DNA of 64,000 bases from Bacteroidales bacterium (GCA_016281295.1 JAEEII010000287.1:58615-122614), one strand, 5' to 3'. Counted from the stretch's first letter, positions 41,609 to 51,616 are shown. Notes: generated by a model from the sequence alone, not told the origin. Program-made: numbers and translations.

Positions 41609-43084
41609 TCATATTTTGTTTGGCACAGGACCATTGTTATTGACGACCACCGGCTCTTTGAGCTCTTTGACAACGGAAAGCCCTTGTTCGGCTCCCACTT
41701 TCTTCATGTATTCGTAGGCGTCATTGAAATTGTTGCCAATAACTCCGTCCAAGACTGCTTCACGGATAGCGTTTTTGATGATACCCACCTCACGTCCCGC
41801 GGGGATTCCAAAAGTATCCATGATGGCTTTACCATCGATGGGAGGTTGCCAGTTGCGGAGATGGTCTTTAGCTTCAATTTCCTTGAGTTTTTCTTGGACG
41901 ATCTCGAAATTGTGGTGATATTTCTTGACTTTCTCCTCATTTTTCGAGGTGATGTCGGCATGACAAAGCAACATCAGGTCGTCGATATCATCGCCTGCAT
42001 CGAAGAGCAGTCGTCGCACGGCTGAGTCGGTAACGATATCTTCAGCGAGGACAATGGGGCGGAGGTGGAGCAACACCAGTTTCTCCACATATTTCATTTT
42101 TTCGTTGAGAGGGAGTTTCAGTTGCGCAAAAATCTTGGGAACCATCTTGGATCCCTTGAACTCATGTCCGTGGAAGGTCCATCCGATGCCGTCTTCCCAG
42201 CGTTTTGTTTGGGGTTTGGCGATGTCGTGCAGCAAGGCAGCCCATCGCAACCATACGTTGTCACTTTTTTCTGCCACTTGATCCAGCACCTGCATGGTAT
42301 GATAGAAATTATCCTTATGACCTTTGCCGTGGATGACTTCCACGCCTTTAAGCAAGGTGAGTTGGGGCAGAATATACCGTAGCAGTCCGCATTCATCGAG
42401 AAGGATAAAACCCGTTGAAGGTCGCGATGACATCATGATTTTGTTCAGCTCCTCAGCAATACGTTCCATGGAGACAATCTTGATGCGTTCTGCGTTTCGG
42501 GCGATGGAATAGAATGATTCTGGTTCGATATAGAAATGCAGTTGGGTGGCAAAACGGATGGCACGCATCATACGCAATGGGTCGTCGGAGTAGGTGATGT
42601 TGGGATCGAGAGGAGTCCGAATGGTGAGGTCTTCGAGGTCGCTCATGCCATCGAAGGGGTCTATGAAAGTCCCGAAGTCATCTTCATTGAGGCTGATAGC
42701 CATGGCGTTGATGGTGAAGTCGCGGCGGTTCTGGTCATCTTCCAATGTGCCGTCCTCCACCATGGGTTTTCGGCTGTTACGATCGTATGACTCACGTCGG
42801 GCTCCGACGAACTCGATCTCCACGCCCCGATATTTTATCATGGCGGTGCCAAAGGCTCCGTAGAATTTCACATCCTTGTTTCCCGGAAGGCAGGAGGCCA
42901 CCTTTTGGGCTAAGGCAATGCCGCTGCCGATAGCCACCACGTCGATATCGTTCGATTTACGGCGTAGCAAGATGTCCCTGACGTATCCTCCAATCACATA
43001 GCCTCGTATGCCGAGTTCTTTGCAGCAGCGCGAGATAAGACGGAAAAGCGGGTTGTCGATATGTTGCTTGAAGTCATATTCCAT
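41609..43084 (-). CDS. cca: CCA tRNA nucleotidyltransferase with HD domain
   Basis: Adds or repairs the 3' CCA of tRNAs. The 491-residue protein has the class II nucleotidyltransferase head (YVIGGYVRDILLRRKSNDIDVV with the two Asp, RRDFTINAMAIS, DDPLRMMRAIRFA) and an HD domain (DNFYHTMQVLDQV, WAALLHDIAKP). It could also be poly(A) polymerase, which shares this head, but both tRNA genes in the window lack encoded CCA, so this cell needs a CCA-adding enzyme. The gene lies 19 bp after clpC and 4 bp before miaA. Confidence 0.9.
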   Translation of the reverse strand: MEYDFKQHIDNPLFRLISRCCKELGIRGYVIGGYVRDILLRRKSNDIDVVAIGSGIALAQKVASCLPGNKDVKFYGAFGTAMIKYRGVEIEFVGARRESYDRNSRKPMVEDGTLEDDQNRRDFTINAMAISLNEDDFGTFIDPFDGMSDLEDLTIRTPLDPNITYSDDPLRMMRAIRFATQLHFYIEPESFYSIARNAERIKIVSMERIAEELNKIMMSSRPSTGFILLDECGLLRYILPQLTLLKGVEVIHGKGHKDNFYHTMQVLDQVAEKSDNVWLRWAALLHDIAKPQTKRWEDGIGWTFHGHEFKGSKMVPKIFAQLKLPLNEKMKYVEKLVLLHLRPIVLAEDIVTDSAVRRLLFDAGDDIDDLMLLCHADITSKNEEKVKKYHHNFEIVQEKLKEIEAKDHLRNWQPPIDGKAIMDTFGIPAGREVGIIKNAIREAVLDGVIGNNFNDAYEYMKKVGAEQGLSVVKELKEPVVVNNNGPVPNKI

Positions 43085-43103
43085 AGGCGTTCAACGTCAA
43101 GGT

Positions 43104-45674
43104 TTAAAGGTTCGCGGCTTCCAGCACGTTAGATTCAGCAGGGGAGAGGTTGATGGTGATCTCCTGCTGTTCCTCGTTCAGGTCGATGTTGATTTTGCTT
43201 CCTGACGGCATCGGGGTCTTGATGATTTCTTCGGCCAACACGTCCTCGACATATTTCTGGATGGCGCGTTTCAACGGACGGGCTCCGAACTGGTCATCCC
43301 AGCCCTTCTCAGCGATAAAGTCCTTGGCTTTTTCGGTGAGTTCCAGTTGATATCCCATGTCTTCCACGCGTTTGAACACGTTGTGAAGCTCGATATCGAT
43401 GATTCGGTGGATGTCTTCCCGTTTCAACGAGTTAAACATGATGACATCGTCAATACGGTTGAGGAACTCGGGAGCGAAAGTGCGCTTCAAGGCGTTTTCG
43501 ATGACGCTGTGCGAGTAGTCATCGGCGCTGTTGCGTTTGGCTTGGGTACCGAACCCCACACCTTGGCCGAATTCTTTGAGCTGTCGGCTTCCGATATTGG
43601 AGGTCATGATGATGATTGTGTTTTTGAAGTCAACCTTTCTTCCGAGGCTATCTGTCAGTTGCCCGTCGTCAAGCACCTGAAGCAGCAGATGGAACACGTC
43701 GGGATGGGCTTTCTCAATCTCATCGAGAAGCACGATTGAGTAAGGTTTGCGGCGCACTTTCTCGGTGAGCTGTCCGCCTTCTTCGTAACCCACATATCCT
43801 GGAGGCGCTCCCACCAGTCGTGAAACCGCGAACTTCTCCATGTATTCACTCATGTCGATACGGATCAATGCCTCTTCAGAGTCGAAAAGATATTTAGCCA
43901 GCACTTTGGCGAGATAAGTCTTGCCCACGCCTGTGGGTCCCAGGAAGATGAAAGAGCCGATGGGCTTATTCGGATCTTTGAGTCCGGCTCTGTTACGACG
44001 GATGGCCTTAGTGACTTTCTTGATGGCTTCGTCTTGTCCGATGACGGTACCGGCAAGTTCTTTTTCCATGGCCAGGAGTCTTGAGCCCTCGTTTTGAGCG
44101 ATACGTTGCACGGGGACACCAGTCATCATGGCGATGACCTCGGCGACATCCTGTTCTGTCACGGACTGCCGGTGTGTCATGCTGTCTTTCTCCCAGTCTT
44201 TCTTTACCTTGTCGAGTCTTTCCGTTGTCTTCACTTCCTGGTCGCGGTACTTGCCTGCGTCTTCAAATTTCTGTTCCGCGATGGCGCGTTTCTTCTGCTT
44301 CCGGATTTCCTCAATCTCCTGTTCGAGTTGGGTGATTTCACTGGGGACGTTGATATTTCTGATATGTACTCTTGCGCCAGCCTCGTCAAGGGCGTCGATG
44401 GCTTTGTCAGGAAGATGACGGTCCGACATGTACCGGTTTGTCAGCTTCACGCAAGCCTCGATAGCCTCTGGAGTATAGGACACCAGATGATGGTCCTCAT
44501 ATTTCTGTTTGATGTTGTTCAGGATTTCCACAGTCTCCTCTGGTGTGGTGGGGTCCACGATGATTTTCTGGAAACGACGTTCCAAGGCACCATCCTTTTC
44601 TATATATTGGCGGTATTCATCGAGTGTTGTTGAACCGATGCACTGCAACTCGCCTCGTGCCAGAGCGGGTTTGAACATATTCGAGGCGTCAAGTGACCCG
44701 TTGGCGTTGCCTGCTCCGACAAGGGTGTGAATCTCGTCGATGAACAAGATGATGTCGGGGTTTTTCTCCAACTCATTGAGGATGGCCTTGATGCGCTCCT
44801 CGAATTGTCCACGGTATTTGGTGCCGGCCACCACGCTTCCGATATCGAGCATCACGAGACGTTTATTAAATAAGGTGCGGGAGACCTTGTGCTGAGTGAT
44901 GCGGATGGCCAAGCCTTCGGCGATGGCGGACTTGCCCACGCCTGGCTCACCGATCAGGATGGGGTTGTTTTTCTTGCGACGGCTGAGAATCTGGGCAATA
45001 CGTTCCAGCTCATTATCGCGTCCCACGATAGGGTCGAGGCGTCCTTCTTCCGCAGCTCGAGTCAAGTCACGACCGAAGTTGTCCAGCACCGGGGTCTTGC
45101 TTTTGATGTTGCTGGTCTTTCTCGGCTTTTCACGGGTCGGTTGCATCAAGTCGTCCTCTTCGTCCTCGTCATCGCCGCCAAAGATATCCTGCACAGGCTC
45201 TTGTGGCATCGGTTGCTCGGGGAGTTCCTTGCCCATCTCCGCGTTGTAACGGATCAACTCTGCTTTGAAGTTGTCATGGGTGATACCCTCGAACTCCAGA
45301 TTTTGTGAGATGATGTTGTTCCGCTCATGAAGGATAGCTAACATGAGATGTTCCGACCTTACCAATTCACTGCGGAATTCCTTGGCGATGATGTATGAGT
45401 ATTTTAACACTCTTTCCGCCTGTTTCGTCAGCGGAAGGTTCTCATTGGCTGGCTTGGAGGGATTGACTACCTTGATGGAGGCCTCCAGCTTTTGCTTGAA
45501 GATCTCGATGTTGAGGTTGAGGTTGATCAGAATCTGTATGGCAGCGCTGCCACCCTCCTTCAACATTCCTAAGAAAAGGTGCTCCAATCCGATATAGGCG
45601 TTCCCTAACCGCAACGCCTCGCTATGGCTATGTGACATAATGTCACGTACTCTTGGTGAAAATTTGGCATCCAT
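43104..45674 (-). CDS. clpC: ATP-dependent Clp protease ATP-binding subunit ClpC
   Basis: Hsp100 unfoldase that feeds proteins to ClpP. The 856 residues have two Clp N repeats (1-150), a linker, D1 AAA+ with Walker [16 protein letters not shown] and Walker [14 protein letters not shown], a UVR-type coiled-coil insert ([20 protein letters not shown]), and D2 with [17 protein letters not shown] and [13 protein letters not shown]. The UVR/short middle domain marks ClpC rather than ClpB. A ClpP-binding loop is expected near VGFGTQA in D2 but is not proven by eye. Divergent from gyrA; cca and miaA follow closely on the same strand. Confidence 0.95.
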   Translation of the reverse strand: MDAKFSPRVRDIMSHSHSEALRLGNAYIGLEHLFLGMLKEGGSAAIQILINLNLNIEIFKQKLEASIKVVNPSKPANENLPLTKQAERVLKYSYIIAKEFRSELVRSEHLMLAILHERNNIISQNLEFEGITHDNFKAELIRYNAEMGKELPEQPMPQEPVQDIFGGDDEDEEDDLMQPTREKPRKTSNIKSKTPVLDNFGRDLTRAAEEGRLDPIVGRDNELERIAQILSRRKKNNPILIGEPGVGKSAIAEGLAIRITQHKVSRTLFNKRLVMLDIGSVVAGTKYRGQFEERIKAILNELEKNPDIILFIDEIHTLVGAGNANGSLDASNMFKPALARGELQCIGSTTLDEYRQYIEKDGALERRFQKIIVDPTTPEETVEILNNIKQKYEDHHLVSYTPEAIEACVKLTNRYMSDRHLPDKAIDALDEAGARVHIRNINVPSEITQLEQEIEEIRKQKKRAIAEQKFEDAGKYRDQEVKTTERLDKVKKDWEKDSMTHRQSVTEQDVAEVIAMMTGVPVQRIAQNEGSRLLAMEKELAGTVIGQDEAIKKVTKAIRRNRAGLKDPNKPIGSFIFLGPTGVGKTYLAKVLAKYLFDSEEALIRIDMSEYMEKFAVSRLVGAPPGYVGYEEGGQLTEKVRRKPYSIVLLDEIEKAHPDVFHLLLQVLDDGQLTDSLGRKVDFKNTIIIMTSNIGSRQLKEFGQGVGFGTQAKRNSADDYSHSVIENALKRTFAPEFLNRIDDVIMFNSLKREDIHRIIDIELHNVFKRVEDMGYQLELTEKAKDFIAEKGWDDQFGARPLKRAIQKYVEDVLAEEIIKTPMPSGSKINIDLNEEQQEITINLSPAESNVLEAANL

Positions 45675-45713
45675 GAATATAATGCTTTGTCTTCCGTATT
45701 AAAAAATTCGATG

Positions 45714-45721
45714 CAAAGGTA
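45714..45721 (-). promoter_or_regulatory. -7 box for clpC
   Basis: TACCTTTG on the minus strand, 40 bases before the ATG at 45674. No repressor repeat like CtsR or HrcA CIRCE sites was seen. Confidence 0.5.
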
Positions 45722-45786
45722 ATAACAAAAATCGCTCCTCGCTCGTTTTTAGGGCTAAATTGACAAAAATTCATGTTTTTTGTTTT

Positions 45787-45821
45787 TTTGGACAGGGGGA
45801 AAGGGATTTTTTGTAAATTTG
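45787..45821 (+). promoter_or_regulatory. Promoter for gyrA
   Basis: TTTG at 45787-45790 and TAAATTTG at 45814-45821 (spacer 23, longer than normal), 40 bases before the gyrA ATG. Confidence 0.45.
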
Positions 45822-45860
45822 CGCCTGCAAATAAAATAGGCATTTAAACAGAAAACAGGA

Positions 45861-48452
45861 ATGAGTGAAATGATGGAAGAAGAAAACCTTTCAGGAGAAA
45901 AAATAATTAAGGTTAATCTTGAAAATCAAATGAAATCGGCCTACATCGATTACTCGATGTCGGTGATTATATCCCGTGCGTTGCCTGATGTGAGAGACGG
46001 GTTAAAGCCCGTCCACAGACGTGTGCTGTATGGCATGTTGGGATTAGGTGTCAGCTCGCACAGTGCTTACAAGAAGTCGGCGAGAATCGTCGGTGAGGTG
46101 CTGGGTAAGTACCATCCGCATGGTGACTCGTCTGTGTATGACGCCATGTGCCGTATGGCCCAGCCATGGTCTTTGCGCTATCCTTTGGTGGATGGTCAGG
46201 GTAACTTCGGAAGTGTTGACGGCGACAGTCCTGCCGCTATGCGTTACACTGAAGCCCGTCTGAAGAAGATCGCCGAGGAGATGCTGGACGACCTTGAGAA
46301 AGACACTGTTGATTTTCAAAACAACTTCGACGACTCACTGCAAGAGCCTACGGTGTTGCCCACCCAGATTCCCACGCTGTTGGTGAACGGCACCAACGGT
46401 ATCGCTGTCGGTATGGCTACCAACATGGCTCCTCACAACCTCAGTGAGTGCGTTGACGGCATCATTGAATATATCGACAACCCGGAAATCACCATCCAGG
46501 AGCTGATGGAGTACATCAAAGCACCGGATTTCCCCACCGCAGGTGTCATTTATGGATATGAGGGCGTGCGCGAGGCTTTTGAGACGGGTAGGGGACGTAT
46601 TGTGGTCCGCGGCGAAACCAGTATCGAAGAACATAACGGCCACGAACGTATCATCGCTACCTCCATACCATATCAGGTCAACAAAGCTGATATGATCAAG
46701 AAGACTGCTGACTTGGTCAACGACAAGAAACTGGACGGAATCGCCGATATCCGCGATGAATCCGACCGCAAGGGCATCCGTATCGTGTATGAACTGAAAC
46801 GTGACGCCAATGCCGAGATTGTCCTGAACAAACTCTATCAGATGACCGCCCTTCAAAGCTCTTTCAACGTGAATAACGTGGCTCTGGTCAACGGTCGTCC
46901 CTATACGTTGAATCTGAAAGACTTGATCAAGCACTTTGTGGATCACCGTCATGAAGTCGTCATCCGCAGAACCAAGTTCGACTTGAAGAAAGCGGAAGAA
47001 CGTGCCCATATCCTTGAAGGTCTTGCCCGCGCCATCGACATTGTGGATGAAATCATCGCCACCATCCGTGCCTGCAAAGGCGGCTCTGCTGAGGCTAAAG
47101 TGGCTATCATGGAGAGATTTGGTTTCGATGATCCACAAGCTTCCGCCATCGTGGCTTACCGCTTGGGACAGTTGGCCGGACTGGAAATCAAAAAGATCAT
47201 GGACGAGTTGGAAGACCTCGAAGAAAAGATCCGCCATTTCCACGAAGTTCTACAAAATGTGGAAATGCAGTTCCAAATCATCAAGGACGAGCTTCTTGAG
47301 ATCAAGGCGAAATATGGCGATGCCCGCCGGACACAGATCGTGCCTGCCGCTGGTGAGTTCCGTATTGAGGATATGATCGCTGACGACACCGTGGTGGTCA
47401 CCATCTCCCATCTTGGCTATGTGAAACGCACGCCGTTGAGAGAATACCGTCGCCAGAGTAGGGGAGGCAAGGGGTCGAAAGGCTCATCCACCCGTGACAC
47501 GGACTTCATCGAGCATATCTTCACCTGCACAAACCATAACTACATGCTGTTCTTCACTGAACAAGGCAAGTGTTATTGGTTGCGCGCCTTCGAGATTCCT
47601 GAGGAAGGCAAGAACAGCAAGGGCAGGGCTATCCAGAACCTTCTGAATCTTGATAAAGATAATAAGATTATCACGGGACTGAATATCAAGGATTTGAGAG
47701 ATGAAGAATTCATCAACAACAACTATGTAATCCTCTGTACTAAGAAAGGTATCATCAAGAAGACTTCCTTGGAAGCCTACTCGCGTCCTCGCAAAGCTGG
47801 TATCAACGCCATCAACATCCGCGAGGGAGATGAGCTGTTGACCGCCTGCCTGACCAGTGGTGAAGACGAAGTGTTGATGGCCTTGCGTTCCGGTAAAGCC
47901 GTGCGCTTCAACGAAAAGACCGTTCGTCCAATGGGTCGTACTGCATCCGGCGTGAAGGGTATCACACTTGGCTCTGAACAAGACGAGGTCATCGGCATGA
48001 TCTGCCTCCACAGCCCCGAGCAGACCGTTCTTGTGGTTTCGGAGAAGGGCTTCGGAAAACGTAGCGGCATCGAGGATTATCGTGTCACCAACCGTGGAGG
48101 TAAAGGTGTCAAGACGCTGAATATCACAGAAAAGACAGGTGATTTGATTGCAATCAAGGATGTCACGGATGAAGATGACTTGATTATTATCAACCGTTCT
48201 GGTATCTTGATTCGTATTGGTGCCGATACCCTGAGAGTGATGGGACGTGCCACCCAAGGTGTCAAACTCATCGACCTTAGAGGAAACGACGAGATTGCTG
48301 CTGTCACCAAAGTGAAACGCGAAGATGAGGAGGAAGAAGAGGTTCAACTTGATGAAGAAGGGAATCCCATCGTCAAGGATGAAACAGTAATAGGAGAGGA
48401 GTCTAATCCCGACAACCTCCCAGAAACTCCCATAGAGCCCGCCGAAGAGTGA
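45861..48452 (+). CDS. gyrA: DNA gyrase subunit A
   Basis: DNA-cleaving subunit of gyrase, 863 residues. The N-terminal winged-helix/tower region has [18 protein letters not shown], the quinolone-determining region [12 protein letters not shown] and the catalytic Tyr129 in [10 protein letters not shown]. The C-terminal beta-pinwheel starts with the GyrA box-like QSRGGKG, which marks gyrase and not topoisomerase IV. The tail is acidic ([13 protein letters not shown]). Ser90 and Asp94, equivalent to E. coli Ser83 and Asp87, are wild type, so no common quinolone-resistance change is present. A TPR protein gene follows, as is seen in Bacteroides. Confidence 0.97.
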   Translation: MSEMMEEENLSGEKIIKVNLENQMKSAYIDYSMSVIISRALPDVRDGLKPVHRRVLYGMLGLGVSSHSAYKKSARIVGEVLGKYHPHGDSSVYDAMCRMAQPWSLRYPLVDGQGNFGSVDGDSPAAMRYTEARLKKIAEEMLDDLEKDTVDFQNNFDDSLQEPTVLPTQIPTLLVNGTNGIAVGMATNMAPHNLSECVDGIIEYIDNPEITIQELMEYIKAPDFPTAGVIYGYEGVREAFETGRGRIVVRGETSIEEHNGHERIIATSIPYQVNKADMIKKTADLVNDKKLDGIADIRDESDRKGIRIVYELKRDANAEIVLNKLYQMTALQSSFNVNNVALVNGRPYTLNLKDLIKHFVDHRHEVVIRRTKFDLKKAEERAHILEGLARAIDIVDEIIATIRACKGGSAEAKVAIMERFGFDDPQASAIVAYRLGQLAGLEIKKIMDELEDLEEKIRHFHEVLQNVEMQFQIIKDELLEIKAKYGDARRTQIVPAAGEFRIEDMIADDTVVVTISHLGYVKRTPLREYRRQSRGGKGSKGSSTRDTDFIEHIFTCTNHNYMLFFTEQGKCYWLRAFEIPEEGKNSKGRAIQNLLNLDKDNKIITGLNIKDLRDEEFINNNYVILCTKKGIIKKTSLEAYSRPRKAGINAINIREGDELLTACLTSGEDEVLMALRSGKAVRFNEKTVRPMGRTASGVKGITLGSEQDEVIGMICLHSPEQTVLVVSEKGFGKRSGIEDYRVTNRGGKGVKTLNITEKTGDLIAIKDVTDEDDLIIINRSGILIRIGADTLRVMGRATQGVKLIDLRGNDEIAAVTKVKREDEEEEEVQLDEEGNPIVKDETVIGEESNPDNLPETPIEPAEE

Positions 48453-48528
48453 TTTTTTGGAACGGGATTTGTTAATTGAAAAAGGATGATTTGAAAATTA
48501 GTATTATAAATATCTAAATCGAAACGAA

Positions 48529-49689
48529 ATGAAAAAGTTAATGATTTTAGTGGCCGTTGTCCTGGCAGCTAACGGATTAATGGCCCAGAAGACCGATCGT
48601 ACCAATGCATTCATGTACAACAAGAACGGTCAGTATGAAAAAGCGGCTGAATCCATTGAGAAATGTGTCAACCACGAGTCGTTTCTTGGCATGAAGCCGA
48701 AAGATCAAGCTCAGGCTTGGCTCTATGCCGGAACCATTTACCTCAACATTCATCAGTCCGCAGAGCTTGCTCCCAAGTATCCTGATTGCTTGGAGAAAGC
48801 ATACAACGCTTTGGAGAACTGCATCAAAGTTGATCCTGGCTATGCCAAGGACAACGCAGAAGAGGTGTATCCACGTATCGCCGCCATCGCAGTGAATTAC
48901 TTCCAAGATGGTGTTGCTAACTTCAACAACCAATCGTATCCTGAGGCAGCCATGAGTTTTAGAAAGTCATACGACATCTCGAAGAATGGTGCTAGCCCTG
49001 ATACTTCCGCTTTGGTGAACACTGCTCTTTCATACCAGCGCGCGAAAATGTTCGATGAGGCTATCACCAATTACAATGATCTAAAAAACATTGGTTACCA
49101 CAATGTGGATCTTTACAAGAATCTGGCAGCCTGCTATATTGGCAAAGGCGACGATGCCAATAGCGTTGCCGTGATTGAAGAAGGTATGGCTAAATTCCCT
49201 GGCGATGCTGGCATGATCATCGAAAAGGTGAACCTGTTCCTGAAACAAGGCAAGGCTGAGGAAGCCCTGAACGACCTCAACAGACTTGCTGAACTTGATC
49301 CTAACAACCCGTCCATTCTTTTCATCCTCGGAACCATCTATGGTGATGACACCCATGAGATTTTCAACCCCGACAAGGCTATCGAGTACTATACTCAGGC
49401 TATTAACATCAATCCTGAATACTATGACGCAGTTTACAACCTTGGCGCTTTGTATATCACGATGTCGAATAAGCTGAAAGCCGAAGCCAACGAGATTACT
49501 GGTTTCTCCAAGGCAGAGGTTGAGAGATACGATTCCTTGGTGAAACAAGCTGAGGATTTGGTTCGTACGGGTCTTCCTTACGTGAAGAAAGCCTACGAAG
49601 CCCAGCCGTCAGACGACATCAAACACGTGTTGAAGAGCATGTATGTGCAGCTGAACATGATGGAAGAGGCCAAAGCGTTGGATAATTGA
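48529..49689 (+). CDS. Exported tetratricopeptide-repeat protein
   Basis: The 386-residue protein has a signal peptide (MKKLMILVAVVLAANGLMAQ) and at least six TPR-like helical pairs, such as AFMYNKNGQYEKAAESIEKC, AMSFRKSYDISKNGASPDTS, LAACYIGKGDDANSVAVIEE, VNLFLKQGKAEEALNDLNRL and PDKAIEYYTQAININPEYYD. It is probably periplasmic and a scaffold for protein contacts. The partner is unknown. It lies 76 bp after gyrA with no terminator between. A duplicated terminator block follows the stop. Confidence 0.87.
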   Translation: MKKLMILVAVVLAANGLMAQKTDRTNAFMYNKNGQYEKAAESIEKCVNHESFLGMKPKDQAQAWLYAGTIYLNIHQSAELAPKYPDCLEKAYNALENCIKVDPGYAKDNAEEVYPRIAAIAVNYFQDGVANFNNQSYPEAAMSFRKSYDISKNGASPDTSALVNTALSYQRAKMFDEAITNYNDLKNIGYHNVDLYKNLAACYIGKGDDANSVAVIEEGMAKFPGDAGMIIEKVNLFLKQGKAEEALNDLNRLAELDPNNPSILFILGTIYGDDTHEIFNPDKAIEYYTQAININPEYYDAVYNLGALYITMSNKLKAEANEITGFSKAEVERYDSLVKQAEDLVRTGLPYVKKAYEAQPSDDIKHVLKSMYVQLNMMEEAKALDN

Positions 49690-49726
49690 TGAGCTTTTAG
49701 CTTTTAGCTGTTAGCTTTTAGCAAAA

Positions 49727-49762
49727 AGGGTTCGGGGTAGTGCTCCGAGCCCTCTTTTTTTT
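49727..49762 (+). terminator. Terminator copy 1 after the TPR gene
   Basis: AGGGTTCGG (49727-49735) pairs with CCGAGCCCT (49745-49753, one G-U), then C and eight T. Confidence 0.85.
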
Positions 49763-49821
49763 ATCTCAATATAGCTAATAGCTAAAAGCTTATAGCTAAT
49801 AGCTGTTAGCTATTAGCAAAG

Positions 49822-49857
49822 AGGGTTCGGGGTAGTGCTCCGAGCCCTCTTTATTTT
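49822..49857 (+). terminator. Terminator copy 2 after the TPR gene
   Basis: The same stem as copy 1 (49822-49830 with 49840-49848). The T run is broken by one A (TTTATTTT), so it may be weaker. Confidence 0.75.
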
Positions 49858-49997
49858 ATCTCAATATAGCTAATAGCTAAAAGCTTATAGCTAATAGCTT
49901 ATTACCAATTTAACATAATATTGATTATATTTGAAAAGGGTCTGAAAAAATATCGGAAAAGAATTCCACAAAATACCAAAGTTTGCTCAAGGGTGAT

Positions 49998-50005
49998 TAT
50001 ATTTG
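49998..50005 (+). promoter_or_regulatory. -7 box for the DUF3127 gene
   Basis: TATATTTG 50 bases before the ATG at 50055. An identical box lies at 49926-49933; either could be used. Confidence 0.45.
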
Positions 50006-50054
50006 CAGCGGAAAACGAAATTACTAATCGTCAAACAAATTAAGGAAAGTCATT

Positions 50055-50456
50055 ATGGAAATCACAGGAAAAGTCGTAAAACTCGGAGGTCTTACCGAAG
50101 GCACAAGTGCCCGCGGTCCCTGGCGCAAACAAGATTTAATCATTGAAACGGAGGAACAGTATCCCAAGACGGTATGTCTGACATGCTGGACGAATCAGAT
50201 TGACGAGATCCAGAACATGGTTCCCGGACAGTTGATAAAAGCTCAGATTGACATCTCGTCACGTGAATTCAACGGCAAATGGTACACGGATGTTCGCGTG
50301 TGGCGTTTTGAACCAGTCGGTGTCACAGCACCGGCAACAGCACCGGCTATGGCCGCTCAGCCACAACCCATGCACCAAACACCGCCCGCTCCAGCTAGCT
50401 CGCCCGACGATTTCTTCGGAAACGACAGCAACAACGGCGACGACCTACCATTCTAA
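50055..50456 (+). CDS. DUF3127 protein with single-strand-binding-protein-like tail
   Basis: A 133-residue cytoplasmic protein. Residues 1-90 match DUF3127, a Bacteroidota family probably with an OB fold (EITGKVVKLGGLTEGTS, RKQDLIIETEEQYPKTV, EFNGKWYTDVRVWRFE). A Pro/Ala/Gln linker follows, and the tail DDFFGNDSNNGDDLPF closely resembles the acidic C-terminal tip of single-stranded DNA-binding protein. The overall plan (OB-like domain, flexible linker, D-D-x-P-F tip) is that of SSB. Family function is not established; DNA binding is an inference. A perfect 17-bp hairpin follows the stop. Confidence 0.88.
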   Translation: MEITGKVVKLGGLTEGTSARGPWRKQDLIIETEEQYPKTVCLTCWTNQIDEIQNMVPGQLIKAQIDISSREFNGKWYTDVRVWRFEPVGVTAPATAPAMAAQPQPMHQTPPAPASSPDDFFGNDSNNGDDLPF

Positions 50457-50471
50457 TTGAATTTAGAATTT

Positions 50472-50520
50472 AGAATTGAGAGTTGAGAGTGATTCTCAAC
50501 TCTCAATTCTTAACTCCTTT
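50472..50520. terminator. Perfect 17-bp hairpin overlapping the 3' end of the kinase gene
   Basis: AGAATTGAGAGTTGAGA (50472-50488) pairs perfectly with 50494-50510 across a five-base loop; CTCCTTTTT follows on the plus strand. It can terminate the DUF3127 gene. The last codons of the convergent kinase gene (residues LRIES and stop) lie inside its right arm. Confidence 0.7.
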
Positions 50521-51572
50521 TTGGCTTCCTCGAAAAGTTTCCACTGAGCCCGGGTGCGTACCATGTTATGTTCGGGATACCTTATTTTATAATAGGTGTC
50601 ACCGTTTATATAATCAGCGAAGAAACGTACCGCTTGCATGAATGGGAACAAACACGCTGCATACGGCAAGTTCTCGCGTTCCACTGGTAACAAGAAAGAT
50701 TTGGTCCCTTCCAGATAACCTTCAGAAAAGGCCTTGTAAATCTCCATGTTGAAATGGATGTTCCCGAGATCTGGATCGTCTTCGGCGCCTGTATTTGCGG
50801 CTGAACGAAGGAAATCACCGAAATCAGAAAAGACAAAACTGGGCATGACGGTATCTAAATCAATGATACACAATACTTTGCCATCTTTATCAAAGAGCAT
50901 GTTATTCACTTTCGTGTCGCAATGGCAAATGCGTTTGGGGAGTTTGCCTTCACAAAACAGACGCTCGCCAAGGCACATCGCATCAGCGTGTTCTCTGATT
51001 CTTTTCATATATTGCTGAACTTCAGCGTCTTTCATCCTTCCTACGGGATCTGCTGCTACGGCATCGTCGAGTTGTTTCAACCGGAACTCTATATTGTGGA
51101 AATTTGGGATGATCTCTCCTATGGGTTCTTTTAAATCGGAGAGCAAAGCCTCGAAATCTCCAAAAGAAATGCCCGCATCGTAGGCGGATTGTTGGGTGAC
51201 TGCTTCCTGGGTGACACTATCGGTGATAAAGTCCATCACCCTCCAGTACTCCTCCCCTTCCTTGACGTAGGTTTTTCCATTGTTAGCTTCCACAAAATGA
51301 AGCACACGACGATCAAGATCAGGCAAACCAGCCGTTTCGTATTTCCGACGGATGTGGTTGGTGACGGTGACGATGTTTCGTTGCAACATTTCCACATCGG
51401 TGAACACCTTGTCATTGATGTGCTGCAATACATGGCTGGGTTGCTCAGCTCCTTTCATCATGATCTTGTAGGTGTCGTTGATGAGTCCATTGCCCAAAGG
51501 CTGGATGTCTGTAATCTGAGCCACATCACAAAAGTGGGCGGCAATAGAAAAAAGTGAATTCTTATCGTTCAT
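50496..51572 (-). CDS. Phosphotransferase-family anomeric sugar kinase (N-acetylhexosamine 1-kinase-like)
   Basis: The start at 51572 (MNDKNSLFSIAAHF) sits just after a -7 box; the longer frame to 51713 crosses into the divergent gene. The 358-residue protein has the aminoglycoside-phosphotransferase fold: IQPLGNGLINDTYKI nucleotide loop, catalytic HCDTKVNNMLFDKDG, and metal site IIDLDTVMPSFVFSDFGDFL. These match NahK/LnpB, which phosphorylates GlcNAc and GalNAc at C1. It is divergent from a GH109 alpha-N-acetylgalactosaminidase with a shared 70-bp promoter region, so GalNAc is a likely substrate; that is inferred. It is a separate family branch from the AmgK-RapZ kinase at 12-13 kb. Confidence 0.85.
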   Translation of the reverse strand: MNDKNSLFSIAAHFCDVAQITDIQPLGNGLINDTYKIMMKGAEQPSHVLQHINDKVFTDVEMLQRNIVTVTNHIRRKYETAGLPDLDRRVLHFVEANNGKTYVKEGEEYWRVMDFITDSVTQEAVTQQSAYDAGISFGDFEALLSDLKEPIGEIIPNFHNIEFRLKQLDDAVAADPVGRMKDAEVQQYMKRIREHADAMCLGERLFCEGKLPKRICHCDTKVNNMLFDKDGKVLCIIDLDTVMPSFVFSDFGDFLRSAANTGAEDDPDLGNIHFNMEIYKAFSEGYLEGTKSFLLPVERENLPYAACLFPFMQAVRFFADYINGDTYYKIRYPEHNMVRTRAQWKLFEEAKKELRIES

Positions 51573-51583
51573 AGATATTATTT

Positions 51584-51616
51584 TTTGACAAAAATACAAA
51601 TTATTATCTATCTTTG
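51584..51616 (+). promoter_or_regulatory. Promoter for the GH109 gene
   Basis: TTTG at 51584-51587, 21-base spacer, TATCTTTG at 51609-51616. It lies 26 bases before the ATG at 51643 and overlaps an in-frame GTG at 51616, excluding that as start. Confidence 0.7.
51589..51596 (-). promoter_or_regulatory. -7 box for the anomeric kinase gene
   Basis: TATTTTTG on the minus strand, 17 bases before the ATG at 51572. It lies inside the spacer of the divergent GH109 promoter, so the two polymerase sites overlap. Confidence 0.5.

Larger units (their letters stand above)
49691..49905. repeat. 95-bp tandem duplication carrying terminators within TTAGCT/AGCTAA repeats
   Basis: This fills most of the 365-base gap between the TPR and DUF3127 genes. 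The unit 49706-49800 is repeated at 49801-49895 with only a few differences. Each unit has a left arm of AGCTGTTAGCT(T/A)TTAGC, a GC-rich hairpin with T run, and a right arm ATAGCTAATAGCTAAAAGC. The left and right arms are inverted copies of each other, so a large outer hairpin can enclose the terminator. Partial further copies flank both sides (GAGCTTTTAGCTTTTAGC at 49691 and AGCTTATTA at 49896). Confidence 0.9.

Noticed and set aside
45675..45860. Heat-shock operator (CIRCE or CtsR-type) between clpC and gyrA
   Set aside because: No matching inverted or tandem repeat was found in the 186-base gap.
46335..47243. Long open frame on the minus strand across gyrA (302 codons)
   Set aside because: It is the antisense shadow of gyrA, whose protein is fully conserved; the minus-strand product resembles no known family and lacks a promoter or ribosome site.
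47484..48347. Second long minus-strand frame across gyrA (287 codons)
   Set aside because: Also antisense to conserved gyrA codons; an effect of codon bias, with no independent signal.
45861..48452. Quinolone-resistance mutation in gyrA
   Set aside because: Ser90 and Asp94 at the resistance-determining positions are the sensitive-type residues.
49706..49895. Possible CRISPR-like array
   Set aside because: Only two units of 95 bp, directly adjacent without spacers, and each is a terminator with repeat arms.
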